A stretch of DNA of 17,500 nucleotides from Neocallimastix lanati (nom. inval.) (GCA_016946835.1 JACVTC010000069.1:197501-215000), one strand, 5' to 3'. Shown: positions 1 through 15,438, counted from the first letter of the stretch. Translations and numbers: made by a program. The notes: generated from the sequence alone by a model not told the origin.

Positions 1-261
1 TGTTTCATCTGAACTATTCTCTGAAAATTTTGTGATGAATTGATTAACATTATTAATAAATTGAGAAACGGTATTACTCAATAATTCTGGTGCAATCTAT
101 ACATTATTTCATTTATAATTTGATTAATTATTCGATATATAATAGATAATAATAATATAAATAATATTTAGTTATTATTGAAAGTTTTTATTATTATTAT
201 TTTTGTTGTTGTTGTTATTGTTATTGTTAATAACAAAAAATAATAAAGTTAAATATTTTTT

Positions 262-292
<31 letters not shown>

Positions 293-1604
293 ATCATTAA
301 TAATAATATTAATAACACTATATTTAATTATATATATTTTATATTATACTTATTATTCTTACTATATTAATTTTTCTTGAAATTCTTGAAGAACTTAATG
401 CTTTAATTATTTGATTTAAAAGAGTCAAACCTCTATAACTAATTAATCTATTTTTTGGATTAGGTTCAATATCATACATTTTAGTTGCTTGTAAAACAAT
501 TTCAATTAAATCTGGCCTTTTATATATATGAAATTTCAAATTAATTCCAATCTGAACATATACAATTATTCTTTTCATTTAAAAATAATTACCAATCATT
601 TGGAAAATCAATTCTTCCAATTTTTGCAAGAGCAACAGCTAATTGACGAGCAAGCTATTTTTCACATTGATTTATAATTAAGAAGTTATAGAAATTTTAT
701 AAATATTTTTGAAATTTAATGTTTATTTCTTTGAAATTTTTGAAAATAATAATATTTTATATAATGTTTTAATAAATAAAAATGAAATTGTCTTTATTTA
801 ATAATATATATGATTACAGCATTATTTTCTTCTTCAAATGTTTTCAAAATAGTTTGACGAATTCTACTCTTTTCTTCTTGTGGCAAACAACTATATTGTT
901 TAAGAAATTAATAAATTAATTTTTATAATATTATATCAAATATATATATATATATTTTTAAATCATGAATTATTGAAATATTAAAAAAAGATATATACAT
1001 ATTATTTAAGATAAATATTCATAATATATATATATATATATATAGAAACATTAAAAGAATATATAAAATTAATAAAAAAATTATTATTTTTTAAAATTAA
1101 ATTTCTTAACAATAATTTCAATGCATTATAAATTTAAAAAAAAATACCATGGTGAACTTTTTCTCCAATATTTTTCGATACCATTTTTCATATATATAAT
1201 TGATAATGATCTTGCATGAATATCAATTGAACTATCAAAAGTCATTTCCTAATATCAAGAAATTCAATTCATCAAATGAAGTAATCAAGAATATCATAAT
1301 AATAAAGTATAACGTGATAATAATAATTATAATTAAAAAAAAAATAATAATAATAAAAATAAAATAAAGATAATTAATAGAGTAAAATAGATTTTAATAA
1401 AGGAAATTTTTATATTATAATAAAATTAAAATTAATAGACATTATAAATAAAAAAAAAGAAAGAATTTGTACTAATAAAGTTGGATAAAAATTTGGCGTA
1501 TGCTCCCATTCTTTCAATTTTGCATCCGCGATTTTTCTAGTTTCAGCATCTGGAGAAGATGCATCCAATAATATTTGAGAAATTTGTTGGTTAACCGAAG
1601 ACAT
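1..1604 (-). CDS. IPO11: Importin-11/Kap120-like karyopherin, 5' part (partial)
   Basis: Beta-karyopherin that carries cargo through the nuclear pore under Ran control. Six exons on the minus strand keep phase at every GT..AG junction: 1604-1473, 1248-1148, 890-818, 654-593, 516-363 and 96-1, giving 206 residues before the left edge. The protein starts MSSVNQQISQILLDASSPDA. The N-terminal importin-beta domain is visible: an ADAKLKEWE helix near residues 26-34, MKNGIEKYWRKSSP near 64-77 (the importin-11 family has a YFK-GIDRYWRR-type motif here), LARQLAVALAKIGRIDFP near 103-120, and WPDLIEIVLQATK after the next junction. Family members are about 1000 residues, so roughly a fifth is present. 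The start follows AATAAA and is the first ATG of the exon. Introns are 76-266 nt and nearly pure A+T. Its 5' end faces the seryl-tRNA synthetase gene. Karyopherin membership is sure; the importin-11 subfamily is inferred from remembered motifs. Confidence 0.82.
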
Positions 1605-1827
1605 TTTATTATTTATTTATGATAAAAAATAATAAATTTGGGTATAAAATAAAATAAAAATATTTTTTTATATTCAATCTTTTTATTTTATTTTTAATTT
1701 ATTAAATAATATTTTAATAATTATTATTTTCTGTATATAATATTTATTTTTTATTATATTTTATTATTTTTTCATAAAAAAAAAAATATGTAGTATAAAT
1801 CTTTATTAAATCAAAAATTCAATTTAA

Positions 1828-1860
<33 letters not shown>

Positions 1861-2798
1861 TAGTTAAATTATCTTGTTAATATTCTTAAGGATTAATTTT
1901 ATTATTATAAAACTTTAAAATAAATGATTTTTATATAAAAAATAAAGAAAAAAAAACAATTATGATCGAATTATATATTCTGTATTAAAATATAATAAAA
2001 ATCAATGATAGTAAAATCAATGTATTTATTTTATTCTATATAATATTATGATATAATGTAAATAATTTAACAAGAAATGTACAAAACCAATATACAAATA
2101 TTGATTTATGTATAATCTAATTTTATAAATGTAAAATTATTCAATTTTTAATTTATTCATAAAACAGATTTCTTTGGTCTCCAAATATAAAAATATAGAA
2201 TTATAAAAAAATTTTTTTATAAAAAAAGGAAAAGTAAAATAAAATAAAAATAAAAAATATTTATAATCTAAAAAAAAAAAAATAAAATAAAATAAAATAA
2301 AATAAAAATAAAAAATGATTATTATTATAAAATACTAATGGTATTTATATTATTATTTAAAATGTAAAGTACTAATTTTTAACGAAAATTAAAAAAAATA
2401 TTCATATTTTTTTCATTTAAATAATTTAAATATATTAAAAATTTTAATTCTTTAAATGTATAAACTTTTATAAACAAAATTTTTTTTTGTAGAATTATTA
2501 TTATTTATTTAAATAATAGTAATTAAACCAATCATAACCTATAAGATTAAGTTAAAAAAAAAATTTATTTCATATTTATATTTAAAATTTTTAATAAAAA
2601 AAATTATATAATACCATTATATTTTTACATATAATTATATATATTATAATATATAGATATCTTCCATATATAAAAATATATACAATATAAAAATGAAATA
2701 AAAAAAATTTTTTATTACTTTTTTCTTCACTTTAACGAACTAATAAAAAAAATTTATAATAGTTAATTATAGATTTTTAAATAAAAAAAGAAATTAAA
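1605..2798. promoter_or_regulatory. Divergent intergenic region between importin and SerRS genes
   Basis: About 1.2 kb of nearly pure A+T between two divergent start codons, so it must hold the promoters and 5' leaders of both genes. TATA-like strings are too common to choose one. It contains a TA tract near 1839-1861 and an AAAAT pentamer array near 2281-2316. TTAACGAAC at 2732-2740, about 60 bases before the SerRS start, is one of the few G/C-containing strings. No reading frame with coding character was seen. Confidence 0.5.
2281..2316. repeat. AAAAT pentanucleotide array
   Basis: Tandem AAAAT units, about seven with slight length variation, just after a poly-A run. Typical replication-slippage microsatellite in intergenic DNA. 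Confidence 0.8.
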
Positions 2799-5436
<2,638 letters not shown>

Positions 5437-5972
5437 ATTTCACAAAAGAAACAAGATTGATCAAATCATATCGAAAATCCAAAAATATATAAATTAATAA
5501 ATCAAAAGAAAAAACAAAAACTAATAAGAAAAAGAAAAACATATTTAATTTATAAATAATAAATAAAAAAAAAAAAAAAAAAAGTAAAAGTAAAATAAAT
5601 ATTTTTTTTATTTAATTATTTATTTATTTAATATAATTAATGAGAAAATAAAAATAAAAAGAAAAAATAAAATAAACAACACGGAAATAAAATAAGTACA
5701 CAAAAAACAAGGAAAAAAAAGTAATAATTAAAAATTTTCAAAAATATAAAAAAAAAATTTTTTTTTTTATTTAAAAATAAAAAATTATATTAACGAACGA
5801 AATTTTTTTTTTTTTTAACATTATTTGTGTAATATTTATATTATTATAAAAACATATCATATATATTGTGTATTAATAGTATGTTTTTTTTTTTTTTTTT
5901 TTTTTTTTTTAGCTTTATTTATTACGCTTTATACAATAAAACTATTTTTATCAATATTTTTATTTATTATTG

Positions 5973-6009
<37 letters not shown>

Positions 6010-6389
6010 AAATGTTTTAGACTTAAATATATAAAATAGCAAAAAATAAAATACAATTGATTCTAACCTTATTTTTATATATCATTAAATCATTTCTGAA
6101 ATGAATATTCCTTAATTATTAATCAAATTAATTATCTACTTAATCAGCATTGTAAACCAAATCAATCTATAGTAAAATTTCTTGTAGTTTATATTTTTAT
6201 TTAAACTATTTTTTATCTAATTTTCATATTTTTTTCCTTTTCAATTATTTATGATATAATGTACTTAAAAATGGATAAAATCTAATTGCATCAATAAAGA
6301 TATTATTGAAAATATTCCTATTATGAGTAATATTCATAGGCTAAAAAATTTCGAACTCTATTGAAAAATCAAAAAAAAAAAATTTTTTT
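5437..6389. other. 3' flank of SerRS; A/T homopolymer-rich, no gene seen
   Basis: Begins with the SerRS 3' untranslated region, which has several AATAAA-like strings, so the poly(A) site cannot be chosen. It then runs through long T tracts (27 T at 5884-5910; 31 T at 5978-6008). No codon-biased frame was found on either strand. Short open frames over the T tracts are phenylalanine artefacts. Confidence 0.6.
5884..6008. repeat. Paired poly-T tracts (T27 and T31)
   Basis: Two uninterrupted T runs at 5884-5910 and 5978-6008, separated by 67 bases of AT-rich DNA. Lengths may be unreliable because of assembly or slippage. Confidence 0.85.
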
Positions 6390-6800
6390 GTGATGTTATT
6401 GAAGTATAATTGGTCTGATATTGCTACAAAACAAGGTATTAAGGGTACTGATTATAATAAATTTAAATTCATTCACACAAGAACTTTATTATATCTTAGC
6501 TGTAAAGTGCACTAGTCTTAATCTAAGATTTAAATGAGTAATACATTTTTAAGAAGCGGAAATAAGCCTTCAGAAGTGGTTGATTAGAGAAAATTGTCCC
6601 CAAATATTGACTATGTTGTGGTAAAAATGAATCAGTCATTTAATCCACTGGATATTTGAATACTCCACTTTTTTCTAATACTAGATCGAAATAACTAGAT
6701 TTTCATTAATGACTTTTTTTATTTTGTCTGATACTAAAAAAAGGAAAATTAGCGTTATTTTTTTTTTTTTTTTTTCCTATTCACCTATTTTAGATTATAA
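6390..6800. pseudogene. Decayed coding sequence, family unknown
   Basis: G+C rises well above the flanks here, as it does in exons of this genome. Several short frames look protein-like but are broken. On the plus strand, 6393-6515 reads MLLKYNWSDIATKQGIKG and onward for 40 codons with preferred codons. 6534-6659 reads MSNTFLRSGNKPSEVVD, then an in-frame TAG at 6585-6587, then about 24 more codons. On the minus strand, 6639-6523 gives 38 codons from an ATG (MTDSFLPQHSQYLG). Because more than one frame and both strands look plausible, the true frame and family cannot be chosen. I infer an old gene or transposon fragment with frameshifts. Confidence 0.35.
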
Positions 6801-6849
6801 AAAGCTTTAGATGAGCTACAATTCAATACTGGGAAACAAAGGCATGTAA

Positions 6850-7080
6850 AAAGACTTCTGTTAAAGAGTTCTGTGTCTAATGTTCCTTATATAATTTGCC
6901 TCGCGGATTACCTTACCAACACTATACCATTTTTTAATAGCTCTCTTGATATAATACAAAAAAAAAAAAAAAAACATTCACAAATAACTCCAAGTGGATT
7001 ATAATTATCATTTGAATCTGTATTGTATCAGAATTTCCTCTTTGCCATATAGTTTCTATGTCGACATTCTTAATGACAGG
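6850..7080 (-). pseudogene. Possible Ty1/copia RNase H remnant (decayed)
   Basis: Minus-strand reading gives two blocks in different frames. Block one (7080-6937, 48 codons) includes NSDTIQI followed by a His seven residues later, the spacing of the DNQSAI..H segment of copia RNase H. After a run of 17 T (6974-6958 on this strand), which probably shifted the frame, block two reads SRELLKNGIVLVR, stop, SARQII, stop, GTLDTELFNR. This follows the order of the copia motif IREL..NG.I.L.YV..EQLAD..TK.L...F. The two internal stops, the frameshift and one or two missing codons mean it is dead. The plus strand also has a 67-codon frame without ATG over 6801-7001, so strand choice is not certain. The call rests on remembered motif order, not on an alignment. 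Confidence 0.3.
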
Positions 7081-7330
7081 TCAACATTAAACCGATATAT
7101 CAAAAAAGAACCTTTATTACTAGTCCCCTAGTACATCTTACACGAATTATACTAATCGTTCTTTACCTAACGAATCTACAGAAATTGAATCTCCTAATAA
7201 TATAATAATATATAATATTTTTCATGATTTGATCAAGAGTTTACTGGTCTCCACACATATACTATTTTATAAATTTTACTTCTTTGTTTTACTATATTAA
7301 ATATTTTTAGCAGAAATGAACTTAATTTAT
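7081..7330. other. Further decayed sequence, unassigned
   Basis: Moderate G+C continues to about 7190 and then fades into A+T. A plus-strand frame reads SPSTSYTNYTNRSLPNESTE without an ATG and is open to about 7300. The minus strand has only short frames. It could belong to the same relic as the preceding block. No family recognised. Confidence 0.3.
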
Positions 7331-7465
7331 GTTATATAATACCAAAATTACTTTTAAATTTTCTCATTATTTTTATTGTATATCATTAAATTTTATTTTT
7401 TATTAAAAAAAAGTCTTTTTTAATTTTTTCTTATTAATAATTTTTTTTTTTTAAACAGAAATAAA

Positions 7466-7467
<2 letters not shown>

Positions 7468-7504
<37 letters not shown>
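7468..7504. repeat. Poly-A tract, 37 A
   Basis: Uninterrupted A run that closes an AT-rich stretch just before the next higher-GC island. It could be a genomic slippage tract or an old retroposon tail; no target-site duplication was recognised. Confidence 0.85.
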
Positions 7505-7506
<2 letters not shown>

Positions 7507-7544
7507 ATTTCCTCTCCCTCCTTATATATATTATTCTTAATCTC

Positions 7545-7790
7545 CTAATATAGACAAAATACAGTCATACTGTCCAATCCTAACTGTGAGCCTGAGAGGA
7601 TTTCATAATTATATTTAAGAGGGAATTACTAGCAAATGGGTACATATACATGTAGATAAATTCAACAAAAGTAATCTTTCTGATGTTTATGCCATTACCA
7701 AGTGAGCTAAAAACAAGTCTCGTTAGGATAAGTTTTGCTGGTCTCACTTTAAAGGGAAATTAGGAATTGGAAGTTAAAAAAAAAAAATAA
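7545..7790. pseudogene. Higher-GC relic island, family unknown
   Basis: About 240 bases with G+C near 35%, against roughly 10-15% in the flanks. On the minus strand a 59-codon open stretch reads FPFKVRPAKLILTRLVFSSL and ends at a TAG near 7583. On the plus strand a frame reads EGITSKWVHIHVDKFNKSNL, then a TGA and a TAG interrupt it. Neither has a start codon or splice sites that extend it. I see decayed coding DNA here but cannot name it. Confidence 0.35.
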
Positions 7791-8427
7791 GAAGAATAAG
7801 AATAATAAATAAATTAATAATAAATAAATAAATAAAACTAAACAATTAAGTAGTGACTTTTAAGTTTTTATTTTTTTTAGGTATAAATGATCAATTATTA
7901 TTATATTTAATAATAAATTTTTCATTCTTCATTATTTTTTTCTTTCTTTTATTATTATTATTACTAGTTGTAGTATAGTATAATGATTTTATAATAAAAG
8001 GTAATATAAGAAATTAAATATTATATATTATAAAATAATAAAGATAAAAAAAAAAAAAAAAAAAAAATTCAGATATAAATATTTAATTAATGATAAATAT
8101 TATTAAAATATAAATAAAAAAAAAAAAAAAATTTCAATTATATTTTATATAATAATTCAATCATATATTCTTATTACTTTTTTTTACTATGACTATTAAT
8201 TATTATTATTTTATATGTATTTATATATTTAATTTTTATATATTATATTAATTATAGATTTTAACATTTTAAATAAATTTTATTATTACTATAATTTTTG
8301 CTATTTTTTTTTTTTTTTTTTTTTTACAATTATTATTTATAAATAATTATAAATAATAATATTAAAAAAAATAATAATAATAATAATAAAATAAAAATGA
8401 AAACTAAATTAAATTAAATTCCTTAAT
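7791..8427. other. AT-rich 3' flank of the SR-protein gene
   Basis: Nearly pure A+T with A and T runs of about 22 (8046-8067, 8304-8325). It must contain the 3' untranslated region of the minus-strand SR gene and its poly(A) site. No coding frame seen. Confidence 0.5.
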
Positions 8428-8890
8428 TTATTGTAATTCAGCAACTTCCTTTTCTGCTGCTGGTGGAACAGATGGTTTTGGATCTGATTCATTCAATTCA
8501 TTTGGAATATTTGAATTATTTGTATTTTCTTTTGTATTATCATAATCTAATGGTAAAGAATCACGTGGAGTACGACTTCTTCCTCTCGATGGTTCTCTAC
8601 GTGAATAACTTCTTGAATGACTTGGTGATCTAGAATATGATTTAGAACGAGAATATGTACGTGAATGAGTTCTGGAATCTGATCTACTATAAGATCTAGA
8701 ACGTGAACGTGAACGTGAATATGGTGAACGAGATCTTGAACGTGAGAATGATCTTGAATAAGATCTAGAGTAAGAACGGCGACGGCGATAATATGGTGAT
8801 CTTGAACGACTTCTTGAATATGATCTTGAATTATAACTTCTTAAGTTCGATTTTGCCCACTAATTTTTTAATAAATAAATAAATAAATAT

Positions 8891-8927
<37 letters not shown>

Positions 8928-9268
8928 GAAAATTAAAATTAATATTTTATATATATATTAATTATTATATTTATATCTTTATGATATTTTTTATACTTAC
9001 TTGAATTGATATTTGGCATCCTCTAATTTTTCTTCCATGCATTTCATAAAAAGCATCCTATTGACATAAATCATTAAATTAATAATTAATATAACGATAT
9101 ATATTTAATTATAATATATTTTATATAAATGTATTACTTCAGCATCTCTTGGATCTTCAAATTCAACAAATGCGTATCTAGTTGAATTATAATATCTTGG
9201 TCTTGGAATATCACTACGGACTAATCTTCCATATCTATTTTTAAATATTAATTATTAATGTTTAAAAA

Positions 9269-9305
<37 letters not shown>

Positions 9306-9533
9306 ATAGTAATTAATATTTTATTGAAATTTTTGATTTAATGTTTATTTTTTTTAAAATTCAAATTTCATTTTATTATATATAGTTTTATATTTATAAA
9401 ATATAAAAACTGTATATTATAGGATAAAATTATAATAATATGATAAGTCATATAATATATTATTTTTATTAAAATTATTTGTTTTCTATATTCATATTTT
9501 ATTCTTTAATTATACAATTCCTTTTTTTCTAAA

Positions 9534-9564
<31 letters not shown>

Positions 9565-9891
9565 TCTCTATTCTTTATTAGCTTTATAATTCTTAATTAC
9601 TATAAAAATTTTTTGTACTTAATTTTATTATTAATAAATATAGTAATATTAATTTTAGAATTATTACATTTTTTACTTTTTAATTTGAAATTTAAAATTC
9701 AATCATTTGAAAAATAGATCGTATACTGATTATAATTTATATTAATAATATCGTATTACGAATTTGATTTGAAATTAATTTGTTGGTTTGATTAATTTAA
9801 CTGACCTATCTTAACTAATATAAATATTATTTAATAATAATAATAAAGAACAAAGTAATATATAATAAAAAAAAATAAAATTTAAAATAAT

Positions 9892-9968
<77 letters not shown>

Positions 9969-10338
9969 AAATCAAAATATAAATATAAATTAAGAATAAT
10001 TTATTTTATACTTTAATTTTAAAAAATTGATTTATATATATCTATATAATATATATTAATTTATATTATAAGTATTTAAAATTAATACCTTTCAAATTCA
10101 TATGCTAATTCCCTTGCACTAATAATTTGTTTAAATATTTATAAAATTTCATATTTAAAAAAAAAAAAAATAAATAATATAAAATAAATATAATAACATA
10201 AAATAAAACAAAAAAAAAGCAATATAAATAGTTAGTACAAAATATATTAATATAATTATATATTAATAATTATAATTTTTCATCAACTTACTTTATATCG
10301 TGTGGAATGCCTGCAACAAATAAGGTTCTACGAGACAT
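8428..10338 (-). CDS. srp1: SR splicing factor, Srp1-like (RRM + RS domain), five exons
   Basis: Nuclear RNA-binding protein that recruits the spliceosome to exons. Exons 10338-10292, 10118-10089 (30 nt), 9234-9138, 9057-9001 and 8859-8428 join in phase to 220 residues. The single RRM covers about residues 4-80: RNP2 is TLFVAGIP (5-12) and RNP1 is RYAFVEFE (45-52). The stretch ARELAYEFERYG..RSDIP and EDPRDAEDAFYEMHG match what I recall of fission-yeast Srp1. The RS domain spans about 84-177 with many SR, SRSRSRS and SYSRS units, the target of SRPK/Clk kinases and of nuclear import. The C-terminus (178-220) is acidic and proline-bearing, ending AAEKEVAELQ. Introns are 173, 854, 80 and 141 nt; the second is much longer than any other in the window. 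It faces the SerRS gene tail to tail. Domain identity is firm; orthology to Srp1 is likely. Confidence 0.93.
8892..8925. repeat. Poly-A tract (U34 in the SR transcript)
   Basis: 34 A on the plus strand, inside the last SR intron (9000-8860). In the transcript it is a U34 run lying 32-65 nt upstream of the 3' splice site, where a pyrimidine tract is expected. Confidence 0.8.
9893..9963. repeat. Poly-A tract, 71 A, inside the long SR-gene intron
   Basis: Longest homopolymer in the window, uninterrupted, in SR intron 2 (10088-9235), where the transcript reads U71. It starts about 125 nt after the 5' splice site, so it is not the pyrimidine tract of the 3' site. Exact length should be treated with caution. 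Confidence 0.85.
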
Positions 10339-11602
10339 TTTTATTTTATATTTCTTTGATATGAAATAAAAATATTTATCTTTTCAGTAATAAATTGTAA
10401 AAAATATAATAATTATGAAATTTAATTGGGAAAAAAAGATTTAAAAATTGAGATTAAATTTAATTAATTATTTATTATATAAAACTACTTTTATATAATA
10501 TTTAGAAAGTTAAAAAAAAAAAAAAAGGATAGTTGATTTTAATTAAATTTATGATTAAAGTTTATATTCTTCGATAGTAATAAAATTACCTTCCTTTCGT
10601 TTTATTTCTTTCTTTTTTCAATAAATAATAAAATATAAATAAAAAAAAATAAAATCTAGATTTAGTCTAATTCTTCAATTTAAAAAATAACAGTTTAATA
10701 TGAAGTACTAAACAAAAAAAATTAGTATAAAAAAAATTTTTTTAAATTCAATAAATTAATAAATTAAAATAAACTTAATAATATATTACTTTCAATTAAA
10801 AAAAAAATTTTTTTAAATGTTTTTTCTATCTTTCAATAGCTGTTAAAGGTATTCTATTAACACATGTATTACTAATATATTGTAATATATAGTAATATTT
10901 ATGGTTAAAATTAAGTATTTTTTAAATAATAAAAATTTTTTCTTTAATTATAAAAAAAGAATGTGGAAAGAAAAAAAATTTGATTTAATTAATTTAAATG
11001 TCAATATAATTTATAATATATATTATATATATTATAGTATAATAAATTTATTAATATTTCAAATTAAAAAATTTAAATGGTAATATATTATAATATATTA
11101 TATAGATTGATCGTGTATATTATTTAATTTAAATTTTAGATATGATTAAAAAATCCATAAACTTTGGAACATAATATGAAATTTAAATGTTAAAATAAAA
11201 TAATAAAATTTACAATATTAAATATTAAAATATAAAATATAGAAATATAAAATATTAAAATATTAAAATATTAAATATGAAAATTTTACATATAAAAAGT
11301 AAAGTAAAATATATATGCATATTCTTTTTTATTTAAGTTAAAGAATAGAATACCACCAAGACCTTTATAATCTTTTTAAGAATGACTGTGATGTTAAAAT
11401 GAATATTAAAAAAATATTAAAACAACTATAGAAATTGGAAATATATAATTTTATTATTTTTACGCAAAAACAATGATATTAATTAGTAAATGTTCATATA
11501 TTTAAATAAATGTTTAATAATGTATATTTATTTTAAAGATATAATTATTTCGAACTTTAACTTTATATATTTATTCAATTATTAAATATATATATTTTTT
11601 TA

Positions 11603-11640
<38 letters not shown>

Positions 11641-11740
11641 TTATTTGTCCAAATTGAACATAATAATTTTTTTTTAGATAGTAATATGAGATAACAGTAA
11701 TATTCAAAATAAAGTGTATAAATAAATTTTAAAAAAAAAG
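10339..11740. other. AT-rich upstream region of the SR gene, no gene seen
   Basis: Holds the SR-gene promoter and leader close to 10339. Most is A+T with TATTAAAA-type imperfect repeats near 11215-11290 and an AAT array near 11603-11637. Short frames such as 10901-11083 are lysine, asparagine and isoleucine strings typical of random AT-rich DNA. A small patch near 11341-11385 has more G+C, and its minus strand reads KDYKGLGGILFFNLNKKEYA; this is too short to call. Confidence 0.5.
11603..11637. repeat. AAT trinucleotide array
   Basis: About eleven AAT units without interruption in intergenic DNA. Confidence 0.8.
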
Positions 11741-11744
11741 TCCA

Positions 11745-11985
11745 TATGCAACTAATCTCATCCCCAGATTATAAGATTTTTGTTAAAAGTAATTTTTATT
11801 CCGGATTAGGATTTGAATTGATAATCTGAAAAATAATACAGTCTTCTCCTTCAGAGGTAATGGTTATGCTGGTCTGTCTTACTTCATTTTCAGCGTGGAC
11901 ACTCCTGGTTAGTTTGCGCTTATACCGTCAGAATAACAATCCTTGTTGAGTACTAGCCCTAAGCATAATTTCTGTAAAGTTTGCT
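11745..11985. pseudogene. Higher-GC relic island, family unknown
   Basis: The core at 11810-11960 is near 40% G+C, the richest non-genic patch in the window. Plus-strand frames include LKNNTVFSFRGNGYAGLSYF, ending at a TAG after about 28 codons, and a second frame with a hydrophobic run (VMVMLVCLTSFSAW) of about 34 codons. The minus strand has a 43-codon frame reading TRSVHAENEVRQTSITITSE. All three end at stops, with no ATG or clear splice sites. This pattern fits decayed coding sequence whose true frame is lost. Confidence 0.35.
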
Positions 11986-13092
11986 AAATTATAAAATTGA
12001 CAAAAAATTTTATTCATGTAATGTGCATATAACTTATTTATTTATTATTATTATAATAATAATTTTTTAGCTCTTACTAATTAAATAATAATTTTTTTTA
12101 TAATAAAAGATTCTTTGTTTTAATATCAAAAGAGTCATTTATATGAGAATTTTCAAAATATCTTTGTTTTTAATATTTAATATAGATTTTATTCATTTTT
12201 AATAATTAATTCTAAATTAATTTTTTTATAATTTTTATTATTTTTAAATATATATATATGAGAAAGTTCTGGAATTATATTAGAGTTAGGCCAATCAATG
12301 TTATAATTACATATATTTGAATAAGGCTTTAATGATTAATCATAATATAATTATGATTATTCACATGATTTTCATATCACCTTTTCCATGGATTATTAAT
12401 AACTTTAAATAATTAAATCTAAGTCAAAAAAGTTTAATATTTAATATAATTCTAATAAAAAAAAACTATATATACAAATTTTTAAAATTATATTATATAG
12501 TACTGCTATAGATATTAATTCTACAAAGTAAATTTAAATAAAAATCAAATAAAATATATATATATATATATATATATATAAGTATTTATTAATTAATTTT
12601 CCCAGTGACTTAAAATTAAGATGATTATTTTTTATTGCTAAGCTAATAAATATTTAGATTTAATATTTTTTTTTAAAAAAAAAATAATATATATTTACAT
12701 TTTTTACCATACTATTAAACCATAATTAATATGATAATTTATAATTCCATTAAATAATTAATTATTTATATTTAACAAAATTTAATGTACATATAACTTT
12801 AAATTTTATTTCCATTTTATAATAGTATATATGATAAAATTTAGCATTTTATACGAATTATCAATACAATATATATATTTAGATTTTATTTGAGTTTTTT
12901 TTTTTTTTATTTACTTTTTTTCTTTTTTAATTATTATTTTATTATTATTTTATTATTATTATTATTATTATATTTTACGATTATTTATTTAAATTTTTTA
13001 TATTTTTAATTTTATTTATTATTATTGTATTTATTTATTAATATTTAGTTAATTAGGTTATTGTTTTGTTGTTTATTTGTTGATTTATTTGT

Positions 13093-13129
<37 letters not shown>

Positions 13130-13256
13130 AAACTTTTTTTTTATTTGTTTTTGTTTTTTGTTTTTTTAATTTTTTTTTATATATTTTTTATATTTATATA
13201 TAATTATATATATTAAATAGGTAAAAAACTTTTTATAGTTACGTATTAAAATAAGA
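11986..13256. other. AT-rich region downstream of PEX2, no gene seen
   Basis: Nearly pure A+T with an (AT)n tract near 12554-12581, TTATT-type repeats near 12937-12975 and a TTTA array near 13088-13127. The part next to 13257 must contain the PEX2 3' untranslated region. A few G/C-bearing phrases near 12260-12310 do not form a frame. Confidence 0.5.
13088..13127. repeat. TTTA tetranucleotide array
   Basis: About ten TTTA units just downstream of PEX2; a simple slippage microsatellite. Confidence 0.8.

Positions 13257-15438
<2,182 letters not shown>

Noticed and set aside
5825-6010. 61-codon hydrophobic plus-strand frame
   Set aside because: Made of the two poly-T tracts read as phenylalanine.
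10901-11083. 60-codon plus-strand frame
   Set aside because: Only K, N, I, Y and F codons expected from random A+T; no family pattern or neighbouring exon.
11808-11830. tRNA B-box-like string (GGATTTGAATTG)
   Set aside because: No matching acceptor, D-arm or anticodon stem around it.
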